NCBI RefSeq assembly: GCF_029784155.1
Contig: NC_073692.1
Location: 16,990,126-17,054,125 of the forward strand
DNA: 64,000 bases
Reading direction: 5' to 3'
Origin: Uranotaenia lowii
Lineage: Eukaryota > Arthropoda > Insecta > Diptera > Culicidae
This document shows, in pieces, positions 48,590-59,548 of the stretch. Every line of letters begins with the position of its first letter. The stretch's first letter is position 1. The notes below the pieces were generated by a model, which had not been told where the DNA came from, made no database searches, and was given only the letters and a program-made list of their open reading frames with translations. A program made the position numbers and the translations under genes.

Positions 48590-50505
48590 CTGAATTCTGA
48601 ATCTAAATTCTGAATCTGAATTCTGAATTCTGGATCTAATTCTGAATCTGAATTCTGAATCTAAATTTTGAATCTGAATTCTGAATCATAATTTGAATGC
48701 TGAATCCGAATTCTGAATCTGAATTCCGAATCTGAATTCTGAATCTGAATTCTGAATCTGAATTCTGAATCTGAATTCTGAATCTGAATTCTGATTCTGA
48801 ATTCTGAATCTGAATTCTGAATCTGAATTCTGAATCTGAATTCTGAATCTGAATTCTGAATCTGAATTCTGAATCTGAATTCTGAATCTGAATTCTGAAT
48901 CTGAATTCTGAATTCTGAATCTGAATTCTGAATCTGAATTCTGAATCTGAATTCTGAATCTGAATTCTGAATCTGAATTCTGAATCTGAATTCTGAATCT
49001 GAATTCTGAATCTGAATTCTGAATCTGAATTCTGAATCTGAATTCTGAATCTGAATTCTGAATCTGAATTCTGAATCTGAATTCTGAATCTGAATTCTGA
49101 ATCTGAATTCTGAATCTGAATTCTGAATCTGAATTCTGAATCTGAATTCTGAATCTGAATTCTGAATCTGAATTCTGAATCTGAATTCTGAATCTAAATC
49201 TGAATTCTGAATCTGAATTCTGAATCTGAATTCTGAATCTGAATTCTGAATCTGAATTCTGAATCTGAATTCTGAATCTGAATTCTGAATCTGAATTCTG
49301 AATCTGAATTCTGAATCTGAATTCTGAATCTGAATTCTGAATCTGAATTCTGAATCTGAATTCTGAATCTGAATTCTGAATCTGAATTCTGAATCTGAAT
49401 TCTGAATCTGAATTCTGAATCTGAATTCTGAATCTGAATTCTGAATCTGAATTCTGAATCTGAATTCTGAATCTGAATTCTGAATCTGAATTCTGAATCT
49501 GAATTCTGAATCTGAATTCTGAATCTGAATTCTGAATCTGAATTCTGAATCTGAATTCTGAATCTGAATTCTGAATCTGAATTCTGAATCTGAATTCTGA
49601 ATCTGAATTCTGAATCTGAATTCTGAATCTGAATTCTGAATCTGAATTCTGAATCTGAATTCTGAATCTGAATTCTGAATCTGAATTCTGAATCTGAATT
49701 CTGAATCTGAATTCTGAATCTGAATTCTGAATCTGAATTCTGAATCTGAATTCTGAATCTGAATTCTGAATCTGAATTCTGAATCTGAATTCTGAATCTG
49801 AATTCTGAATCTGAATTCTGAATCTGAATTCTGAATCTGAATTCTGAATCTGAATTCTGAATCTGAATTCTGAATCTGAATTCTGAATCTGAATTCTGAA
49901 TCTGAATTCTGAATCTGAATTCTGAATCTGAATTCTGAATCTGAATTCTGAATCTGAATTCTGAACCTGAATTCTGAACCTGAATTCTGAATCTGAATTC
50001 TGAATCTGAATTCCGAATCTGAATTCTGAATCTGAATTCTGAATCTGAATTCTGAATCTGAATTCTGAATCTGAATTCTGAATCTGAATTCTGAATCTGA
50101 ATTCTGAATCTGAATTCTGAATCTGAATTCTGAATCTGAATTCTGAATCTGAATTCTGAATCTGAATTCTGAATCTGAATTCTGAATTCTGAATCTGAAT
50201 TCTGAATCTGAATTCTGAATCTGAATTCTGAATCTGAATTCTGAATCTGAATTCTGAATCTGAATTCTGAATCTGAATTCTGAATCTGAATTCTGAATCT
50301 GAATTCTGAATCTGAATTCTGAATCTGAATTCTGAATCTGAATTCTGAATCTGAATTCTGAATCTAAATTCTGAATCTGAATTCTGAATCTGAATATGAG
50401 TTCTGAATCTGAATTTTGAAATCTGAATTCTGAATCCTGAATTCTGATTCCTAAACCTGTATCCTGAATTTGAAAACTGAATCTGAATTCTGCATCTGAA
50501 ATTGA
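48590..50505 (-). repeat. Minisatellite array 19 (reversed)
   Basis: K-side edge at the left, N-side edge at the right (50395-50505). Contains two adjacent CTGAACCTG variants (~49973-49982). Confidence 0.96.
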
Positions 50506-50659
50506 ATCTAAATTATGTATGAGTATGTAGAAATGAAAAAAAAAATAAATTCATTCTTCAACACGGGTAAAAAAAAACGAGAGTCATAAAATCTTCATAT
50601 CAATTCCCCCCCAATGCACTTTTCTGTACGGCTCTGCATTTTGTTGACAGCCGGCATGG

Positions 50660-50703
50660 CTATAGACACTATTATTTCATATATGAAATTATAGTGTCTA
50701 TAG
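50660..50703. repeat. 44-bp palindrome (one mismatch)
   Basis: CTATTATTTC for CTATAATTTC in one arm. The remaining 21 positions pair. Confidence 0.95.
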
Positions 50704-50874
50704 TCATGGCTGACTCTGAAGGAAACGCCCATCCGCCATTTGCTGCATTGAAAAGCAAGAAGTGTAAGATGTAAACACTGTTGCCGTATTTGCCCCAGCA
50801 GACTGAGAAACTGCCCAGACCACGGTGCGTCTTAGTAATGCCTTTTACTTATTTGAGTTTGAACCGCTTTCAGT

Positions 50875-50952
50875 CAAGCGTGCCGATAGCTGATTGGATA
50901 GCGCTTGCGACTTGGGATATAAAGGTTTTTGGTTCTATCCCCGAGTCAAATA
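50875..50952 (+). other. tRNA-like segment in module N (A and B boxes)
   Basis: TAGCTGATTGG (50887-50897) resembles the pol III A-box (TRGYNNANNNGG), and GGTTCTATCCC (50931-50941) the B-box, 34 bases apart as in a tRNA gene. The D arm is recognisable (TAGC...GCGC), but acceptor and T stems do not pair well, so a tRNA-derived SINE head is more likely than a tRNA. Copies: 56704-56782 (+), and on minus in the N copies at 3.9, 10.45, 15.8 and 43.9 kb. Confidence 0.5.
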
Positions 50953-51040
50953 AATTTTATTTTTTTTATTTTGATTATCTCCAATTTTAAAATGATTGTT
51001 GGTGCTGCTGCTTCGAGGCGGCACTAGCAACTTTTTTTTA

Positions 51041-51594
51041 TGCCTTAATAAGTATGATTGATCTCATCACTGTTGGTCACCCTGACATCATAATTAAACG
51101 CCTGTAACTAGACTATCCATCTGAACCATTCAACCAATGCTATAATTTAGTTATTTGTTTCCATTGTTTCTGTTTCTGTTGTTCAAATTAGCGGGAAAAG
51201 TTTAAATGTAAAATGATTACGAAATAAAATCTCTCTTCAGTTTCGGAATTCCACCAGAAAGGTTCTTTTTTTAATCCTATCCGTATTCCTGAAATAAACA
51301 AAGTATGATATGAATTTGCTAAAGAAAACGGTTTCAACTATTTTGTTTTTTTTTCCGTTTTTGAAACGGTTGTGTAGGAAAAAAAATGCATTCTTTTGAG
51401 ACTAAAATCATTTTAATTGTGCAGCCCAGTTTCGCAAAAACGTTCTAGACATTTTTAAAATGGAACACACAAATCTACGGACATCAACAGAACTCGTCGA
51501 GCTGAGTCGATAGGTACCTACAAAGGTATGTCTAAGACCCATAATTAATGATCTCTCAAATCGACCGATAACCAAACCTTTCTGTTAGAAAGGC
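51041..51594 (-). repeat. Spacer module L with 242-bp insertion, inverted
   Basis: Mirror of 43241-43791. Empty Helitron site at 51040/51041. Confidence 0.88.
51059..51300 (+). mobile_element. 242-bp insertion, second copy
   Basis: Flanked by AAGTATGAT at 51050-51058 and 51301-51309. Same length and termini as 43532-43773. Copied with its host spacer, not an independent insertion. Confidence 0.75.
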
Positions 51595-52070
51595 AAAAAT
51601 GATGCATAGTACGTTTTTTGGGGAAAAGCGAACTGGTATGTGGAGTTCATTTTATGTATGGAAAGAATGATATTTAAACATTTGAATTTCCAAGACTTAT
51701 AATACGCTGAAATGGTGCCGTGGTAGCAACCAGAACTTTCACATTGCTGGTCACGTTTCGAATCTTACTGTTTTTTTATGCTTTTTTTTTTACTGAATAA
51801 GTAAAACTAACTACAATATTGATGGATAACCGTGACACGTGGCCTAGCATGATACCTTTTTTAGAGCTCAACCATGCATAGAAGAAAAAATTCCCACAAA
51901 AGAAGGGGAAAGTAATATGACTATTAAATGATTAATCTCATTCTGGAAACTAAATCTGAAATCTTATTCTGATTCTAAAGTTTGAATTTTGAGTTACAAC
52001 ACTTAGTCTAATATTTGAATACAAGTTCCAATTTCAAATTCCAGGTTGATCTTTAATCCGAATGCTTAAT
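51595..52070 (-). repeat. Spacer module G, inverted copy at 51.6 kb
   Basis: Mirror of 42771-43240. tRNA-like segment at 51705-51770 (+). Confidence 0.9.
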
Positions 52071-53057
52071 CAGAATTCTAAATCTGAATTCTCAATCTGA
52101 ATTCTGAATCTGAACTCTGAATTTGAATTCTGAATCTGAATTCTGAATCTGAATTCTGAATCTGAATTCTGAATCTGAATTCTGAATCTGAATTCTGAAT
52201 CTGAATTCTGAATCTGAATTCTGAATCTGAATTCTGAATCTGAATTCTGAATCTGAATTCTGAATCTGAATTCTGAATCTGAATTCTGAATCTGAATTCT
52301 GAATCTGAATTCTGAATCTGAATTCTGAATCTGAATTCTGAATCTGAATTCTGAATCTGAATTCTGAATCTGAATTCTGAATCTGAATTCTGAATCTGAA
52401 TCTGAATTCTGAACCTGAATTCTGAATCTGAATTCTGAATCTGAATTCTGAATCTGAATTCTGAATCTGAATTCTGAATCTGAATTCTGAATCTGAATTC
52501 TGAATCTGAATTCTGAATCTGAATTCTGAATCTGAATTCTGAATCTGAATTCTGAATTCTGAATCTGAATTCTGAATCTGAATTCTGAATCTGAATTCTG
52601 AATCTGAATTCTGAATCTGAATTCTGAATCTGAATTCTGAATCTGAATTTTGAATCTGAATTCTGAATCTGAATTCTGAATCTGAATTCTGAATCTGAAT
52701 TCTGAATCTGAATTCTGAATCTGAATTCTGAATCTGAATTCTGAATCTGAATTCTGAATCTGAATTCTGAATCTGAATTCTGAATCTGAATTCTGAATCT
52801 GAATTCTGAATCTGAATCTGAATTCTGAATCTGAATTCTGAATCTGAATTCTGAATCTGAATTCTGAATCTGAATTCTGAATCTGAATTCTGAATCTGAA
52901 TTCTGAATCTGAATTCTGAATCTGAATTCTGAATCTGAATTCTGAATCTGAATTCTGAATCTGAATTCTGAATCTGAATTCTGAATCTGAATTCTGAATC
53001 TGAATTCTGAATCTGAATTCTGAATCTGAATTCTGAATCTGAATTCTGAATCTGAAT
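52071..53057 (-). repeat. Minisatellite array 20 (reversed)
   Basis: G-side edge, CTGAACCTG marker, then regular units. Cut at ...GAATTT|TCAACTATTTTG, where a second partial L-G begins. Confidence 0.96.
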
Positions 53058-53320
53058 TTTCAACTATTTTGTTTTTTTTTCCGTTTTTGAAACGGTTGTG
53101 TAGGAAAAAAAATGCATTCTTTTGAGACTAAAATCATTTTAATTGTGCAGCCCAGTTTCGCAAAAACGTTCTAGACATTTTTAAAATGGAACACACAAAT
53201 CTACGGACATCAACAGAACTCGTCGAGCTGAGTCGATAGGTACCTACAAAGGTATGTCTAAGACCCATAATTAATGATCTCTCAAATCGACCGATAACCA
53301 AACCTTTCTGTTAGAAAGGC
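53058..53320 (-). repeat. Spacer module L, inverted partial copy
   Basis: Begins inside L at TTTCAACTATTTTG, 1.72 kb after the same point at ~51336. With the following G and array it is a tandem duplicate of 51336-53057. Confidence 0.9.
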
Positions 53321-53795
53321 AAAAATGATGCATAGTACGTTTTTTGGGGAAAAGCGAACTGGTATGTAAGGAGTTCATTTTATGTATGGAAAGAATGATA
53401 TTTAAACATTTGAATTTCCAAGACTTATAATACGCTGAAATGGTGCCGTGGTAGCAACCAGAACTTTCACATTGCTGGTCACGTTTCGAATCTTACTGTT
53501 TTTTTATGCTTTTTTTTTTACTGAATAAGTAAAACTAACTACAATATTGATGGATAACCGTGACACGTGGCCTAGCATGATACCTTTTTTAGAGCTCAAC
53601 CATGCATAGAAGAAAAAATTCCCACAAAAGAAGGGGAAAGTAATATGACTATTAAATGATTAATCTCATTCTGGAAACTAAATCTGAAATCTTATTCTGA
53701 TTCTAAAGTTTGAATTTTGAGTTACAACACTTAGTCTAATATTTGAATACAAGTTCCAATTTCAAATTCCAGGTTGATCTTTAATCCGAATGCTT
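53321..53795 (-). repeat. Spacer module G, inverted copy at 53.3 kb
   Basis: Near-identical to 51595-52070 (GGTATGTAAGGAG here against GGTATGTGGAG there). tRNA-like segment at 53433-53498. Confidence 0.9.
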
Positions 53796-56330
53796 AATCA
53801 GAATTCTAAATCTGAATTCTCAATCTGAATTCTGAATCTGAACTCTGAATTTGAATTCTGAATCTGAATTCTGAATCTGAATTCTGAATCTGAATTCTGA
53901 ATCTGAATTCTGAATCTGAATTCTGAATCTGAATCTGAATTCTGAATCTGAATTCTGAATCTGAATTCTGAATCTGAATTCTGAATCTGAATTCTGAATC
54001 TGAATTCTGAATCTGAATTCTGAATCTGAATTCTGAATCTGAATTCTGAATCTGAATTCTGAATCTGAATTCTGAATCTGAATTCTGAATCTGAATCTGA
54101 ATTCTGAACCTGAATTCTGAATCTGAATTCTGAATCTGAATTCTGAATCTGAATTCTGAATCTGAATTCTGAATCTGAATTTTGAATTCTGAATCTGAAT
54201 TCTGAATCTGAATTCTGAATTCTGAATCTGAATTCTGAATCTGAATTCTGAATCTGAATTCTGAATCTGAATTCTGAATCTGAATTCTGAATCTGAATTT
54301 TGAATCTGAATTCTGAATCTGAATTCTGAATCTGAATTCTGAATCTGAATTCTGAATCTGAATTCTGAATCTGAATTCTGAATCTGAATTCTGAATCTGA
54401 ATTCTGAATCTGAATTCTGAATCTGAATTCTGAATCTGAATTCTGAATCTGAATTCTGAATCTGAATTCTGAATCTGAATTCTGAATCTGAATTCTGAAT
54501 CTGAATTCTGAATCTGAATCTGAATTCTGAATCTGAATTCTGAATCTGAATTCTGAATCTGAATTCTGAATCTGAATTCTGAATCTGAATTCTGAATCTG
54601 AATTCTGAATCTGAATTCTGAATCTGAATTCTGAATCTGAATTCTGAATCTGAATTCTGAATCTGAATTCTGAATCTGAATTCTGAATCTGAATTCTGAA
54701 TCTGAATTCTGAATCTGAATTCTGAATCTGAATTCTGAATCTGAATTCTGAATCTGAATTCTGAATCTGAATTCTGAATCTGAATTCTGAATCTGAATTC
54801 TGAATTCTGAATCTGAATTCTGAATCTGAATTCTGAATCTGAATTCTGAATCTGAATTCTGAATCTGAATTCTGAATCTGAATTCTGAATCTGAATTCTG
54901 AATCTGAATTCTGAATCTGAATTCTGAATCTGAATTCTGAATCTGAATTCTGAATCTGAATTCTGAATCTGAATTCTGAATCTGAATTCTGAATCTGAAT
55001 TCTGAATCTGAATTCTGAATCTGAATTCTGAATCTGAATTCTGAATCTGAATTCTGAATCTGAATTCTGAATCTGAATTCTGAATCTGAATTCTGAATCT
55101 GAATTCTGAATCTGAATTCTGAATCTGAATTCTGAATCTGAATTCTGAATCTGAATTCTGAATCTGAATTCTGAATCTGAATTCTGAATCTGAATTCTGA
55201 ATCTAAATTCTGAATCTGAATTCGGAATCTGAATTCTGAATCTGAATTCTGAATCTGAATTCTGAATCTGAATTCTGAATCTGAATTCTGAATCTGAATT
55301 CTGAATCTGAATTCTGAATCTGAATTCTGAATCTGAATCTGAATTCTGAATCTGAATTCTGAATCTGAATTCTGAATCTGAATTCTGAATCTGAATTCTG
55401 AATCTGAATTCTGAATCTGAATTCTGAATCTGAATTCTGAATCTGAATTCTGAATCTGAATTCTGAATCTGAATTCTGAATCTGAATTCTGAATCTGAAT
55501 TCTGAATCTGAATTCTGAATCTGAATTCTGAATCTGAATTCTGAATCTGAATTCTGAATCTGAATTCTGAATCTGAATTCTGAATCTGAATTCTGAATCT
55601 GAATTCTGAATCTGAATTCTGAATCTGAAATCTGAATCTGAATTCTGAATCTGAATTCTGAATCTGAATTCTGAATCTGAATTCTGAATCTGAATTCTGA
55701 ATCTGAATTCTGAATCTGAATTCTGAATCTGAATTCTGAATCTGAATTCTGAATCTGAATTCTGAATCTGAATTCTGAATCTGAATTCTGAATCTGAATT
55801 CTGAATCTGAATTCTGAATCTGAATTCTGAATCTGAATTCTGAATCTGAATTCTGAATCTGAATTCTGAATCTGAATTCTGAATCTGAATTCTGAATCTG
55901 AATTCTGAATCTGAATTCTGAATCTGAATTCTGAATCTGAATTCTGAATCTGAATTCTGAATCTGAATTCTGAATCTGAATTCTGAATCTGAATTCTGAA
56001 TCTGAATTCTGAATCTGAATTCTGAATCTGAATTCTGAATCTGAATTCTGAATCTGAATTCTGAATCTGAATTCTGAATCTGAATTCTGAATCTGAATTC
56101 TGAATCTGAATTCTGAATCTGAATTCTGAATTCTGAATCTGAATTCTGAATCTGAATTCTGAATCTGAATTCTGAATCTGAATTCTGAATCTGAATTCTG
56201 AATCTGAATTCTGAATCTGAATTCTGAATCTGAATTCTGAATCTGAATCCTGAATTCTGATTCCTAAACCTGTATCCTGAATTTGAAAACTGATTCTGAA
56301 TTCTGCATCTGAAATTGAATCTAAATTATG
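53796..56330 (-). repeat. Minisatellite array 21 (reversed)
   Basis: G-side edge and CTGAACCTG marker on the left, N-side edge on the right (56246-56330). Confidence 0.97.
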
Positions 56331-56871
56331 TATGAGTATGTAGAAATGAAAAAAAAATAAATTCATTCTTCAACACGGGTAAAAAAAAACGAGAGTCATA
56401 AAATCTTCATATCAATTCCCCCCCAACGCACTTTTCTGTACGGCTCTGCGTTTTGTTGACAGCCGGCATGGCTATAGACACTATTATTTCATATATGAAA
56501 TTATAGTGTCTATATGAAATTATAGTGTCTATAGGCATGGTGGACTCTGAAGGAAACGCCCATCCGCCATTTGCTGCATTGAAAAGCAAGAAGTGTAAGA
56601 TGTAAACACTGTTGCCGTATTTGCCCCAGCAGACTGAGAAACTGCCCAGACCACGGTGCGTCTTAGTAATGCCTTTTAGTTATTTGAGCTTGAACCGCTC
56701 TCAGTCGAGCGTGCTGATGGCTTATTGGATAGCGCTTGCGACTTGGGATATAAAGGTTTTTGGTTCTATCCCCGAGTCAAATAAATTTTAATTTTTTTAT
56801 TTTGATTATCTCCAATTTTAAAATGATTGTTGGTGCTGCTGCTTCGAGGCGCCACTAGCAACTTTTTTTTA
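56331..56871 (-). repeat. Spacer module N, inverted copy at 56.3 kb
   Basis: Counterpart of 3829-4370, next to the same Helitron. tRNA-like segment at 56704-56782 with TGGCTTATTGG and GGTTCTATCCC. Confidence 0.9.
56472..56534. repeat. Palindrome with 19-bp arm duplication
   Basis: The 44-bp palindrome is expanded to 63 bp because 19 bases of the right arm (TATGAAATTATAGTGTCTA) are tandemly duplicated, typical of slippage at a hairpin. Confidence 0.93.
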
Positions 56872-58518
56872 TCTAATATATAAATATGAGTTGGACTATA
56901 TATGTTTGTTTGTATGCACCTTATACAAATCCACACCGCTTAACCGATCAGCCTGAAATTTGGTACTGTTATGTGTTTAGACCATGATAAGGTTTTAGTA
57001 ATAGTTTTGAGCCCCTCCCACTTAAGCAAAGGGACCCTCCCATACAACTTTCGTTTTTTTTCCCACGAATCAAAAGTCATGGCACCCATTTTGTCGATCA
57101 ATTTTCGTTTCCTTTGGCGGGGTTGTTTTCACCATCACCATGGGCTGGGCATTAGAAACGACCAACCAGAGTTCACCTGTACTGGATAGCAAATCGAAGC
57201 TTGCTGAACATTAAAAATTTGAAAGGGAAAATTTTGGCGGGTGTTTTTTGTCCTTCTGTTCAAAGCACGTGGTACCGGTACGAGGTATTGGGATGCAAAA
57301 TATGGCTACATTTTGAATTGAAAAATACAACTAGCCTGTTAGGAATATGTTGACTAAAATTGTAGTGGCTTTCGAAGTGCATTTTATTTAACGCCACTGG
57401 CGGGACTACAAAAACATACAGTGAACTGAACAGTGTTCAATAAATTTACTTTTTCAGCTGAACAGCTATTTTGACTGAGTGTTGAAAAACTTATGAACCG
57501 ATTTTCATAAATTTCAGCTTTTAAGAGCCAACCATTTTCATATTTTTGGGATTTTTTATAGAGAAAGATAAAATAATTAGATTCAGAGTTATAAGTCCAA
57601 GGCTGCGATTTTAACGCTTCGATAGCCTTCGAGAAATTCAAACGAAGGTTTAGAAAATTGATTAGGAAATTAAATCTAAGGTTTCGGGTTATATACAATT
57701 CAATTTCATTGGACAATTTCTAACTTCTGAGTCATTTTTGGTCATCAATGTGACCATTGATCACTTTTCGCAATAATTAATGGGATGATTGTTACCAACA
57801 ATGGAAACATTGAAATATAAATCAAATTAAATCTATTTTTTTAAATTATAATGGTAACTTCGGGTCACAGATAGTTTATTTTCGATAGCTTCAAAAAACG
57901 ATTAGTGAAACTTTCAACATTTAAGAACAAGTACTCATAGCGCAGTGTGATTTTAAAAAGCACACATACTATTGAAAACATGCAGTGAGTTTTAAACATG
58001 GTTCAACAATATTCGAAAGTCTTTTTTGAAAATTTCTAAGTAAATAAAACTTGAATATACCATTCTACAGGGAGATCATCCAACTTGAAAAGTAGGATGA
58101 TCTCCAAAACAATATTTTTATCAAATGGGGGATGTGAAAGTTTAACAAACGGTTTCAGCAGCTGAAGATAAAAAAAAATTAGATAAAAGCTATTCAAGCT
58201 TCCTTAGAAATTGTGGGTGAAAAAAATGTTTGATATGATAGGATGAACAAGCAATCAAGGGAAATTATTTTAAATTTCTTTAAAAACAAACCTCATAACT
58301 ATAAGTTTTTCAAAATTATGAACACGAAAAAACAATAAATAATCTCAATCAAAACTAAAAAAAAAACAACAAAACTTACAAAGCTAACATGGCTTAAAAT
58401 TGGCAAAAGTTTTTATATCTAATGATGAATTCAGGCTTCCAAAATTTTGAGAAGTCCAACGAATCATTTTGATTTTTATTTTATGCGAACCCGAGCAAGG
58501 CCGGGTAAAATCAGCTAG
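56872..58518 (+). mobile_element. Non-autonomous Helitron, short copy (1647 bp)
   Basis: Starts TCTAATATAT (56872), ends with the ACCCG...CGGGT hairpin and CTAG (58515-58518), flanked by A (56871) and T (58519). Same as the copy at 782-3828 apart from the 1.39-kb segment missing at ~57890-57900 and a few small differences. Same target position and flanks as the long copy, so the two are parts of an inverted duplication of one insertion rather than two insertions. No transposase. Confidence 0.9.
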
Positions 58519-58819
58519 TGCCATAATAAGTATGATATGAATTTGCTAAAGAAAACGGTTTCAACTATTTTGTTTTTTTTTTCGTTTTTGAAACGGTTGT
58601 GAAGGAAAAAAATGCATTCTTTTGAGACTAAAATCATTTTAATTGTGCAGCCCAGTTTCGCAAAAACGTTCTAGACATTTTTAAAATGGAACACACAAAT
58701 CTACGGACATCAACAGAACTCGTCGAGCTGAGTCGATAGGTACCTATAAAGACCCTCTAAGACCCATAATTAATGATCTCTCAAATCGACCGATAACCAA
58801 ACCTTTCTGTTAGAAAGGC
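58519..58819 (-). repeat. Spacer module L, inverted copy at 58.5 kb
   Basis: Mirror of 481-781, including the copy-specific GACCCTCTAAGACCC. Confidence 0.9.
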
Positions 58820-59290
58820 AAAAAATGATGCATAGTACGTTTTTTGGGGAAAAGCGAACTGGTATGTAAGGAGTTCATTTTATGTATGGAAAGAATGATA
58901 TTTAAACAGTTGAATTTCCAAGACTTAAAATACGCTGAAATGGTGCCGTGGTAGCAACCAGAACTTCCACGTTGCTGTTCACGGTTCGAATCTTACTGTG
59001 CTTTTTTTTACTGAATAAGTAAAACTAACCACAATATTGATGGATAACCGTGACACGTGGCCTAGCATGATACCTTTTTTAGAGCTCAACCATGCATAGA
59101 AGAAAAAATTCCCACAAAAGAAGGGGAAAGTAATATGACTGTTAAATGATTAATCTCATTCTGGAAACTAAATCTGAAATCTTATTCTGATTCTAAAGTT
59201 TGAATTTTGAGTTACAACACTTAGTCTAATATTTGAATACAAGTTTCAATTTCAAATTCCAGGTTGATCTTTAATCCGAATGCTTAATCA
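58820..59290 (-). repeat. Spacer module G, inverted copy at 58.8 kb
   Basis: Mirror of 1-480. The tRNA-like segment at 58933-58999 (+) has the intact B-box GGTTCGAATCT. Confidence 0.9.
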
Positions 59291-59548
59291 GAATTGTAAA
59301 TCTAAATTCTCAATCTGAATTCTGAATCTGAATTCTGAATTTGAATTCTGAATCTGAATTCTGAATCTGAATTCTGAATCTGAATTCTGAATCTGAATTC
59401 TGAATCTGAATTCTGAATTCTGAATTCTGAATCTGAATTCTGAATCTGAATTCTGAATCTGAATTCTGAATCTGAATTCTGAATCTGAATTCTGAATCTG
59501 AATTCTGAATCTGAATTCTGAATCTGAATTCTGAATCTGAATTCTGAA
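59291..59548 (-). repeat. Minisatellite array 22 (reversed, cut by gypsy element)
   Basis: G-side edge and about 18 units, ending at the LTR. The rest of this array presumably continues beyond the gypsy element, outside the window. Confidence 0.95.

Larger units (their letters stand above)
50506..51040 (-). repeat. Spacer module N, inverted copy at 50.5 kb
   Basis: Reverse complement of 43792-44329, sharing the GGCGGC change and the neighbouring 242-bp insertion, so the two form one inverted duplication. Confidence 0.88.

Noticed and set aside
50875..50952. Functional tRNA gene
   Set aside because: A/B boxes are recognisable, but acceptor and T stems do not pair; a tRNA-derived repeat is a better fit.
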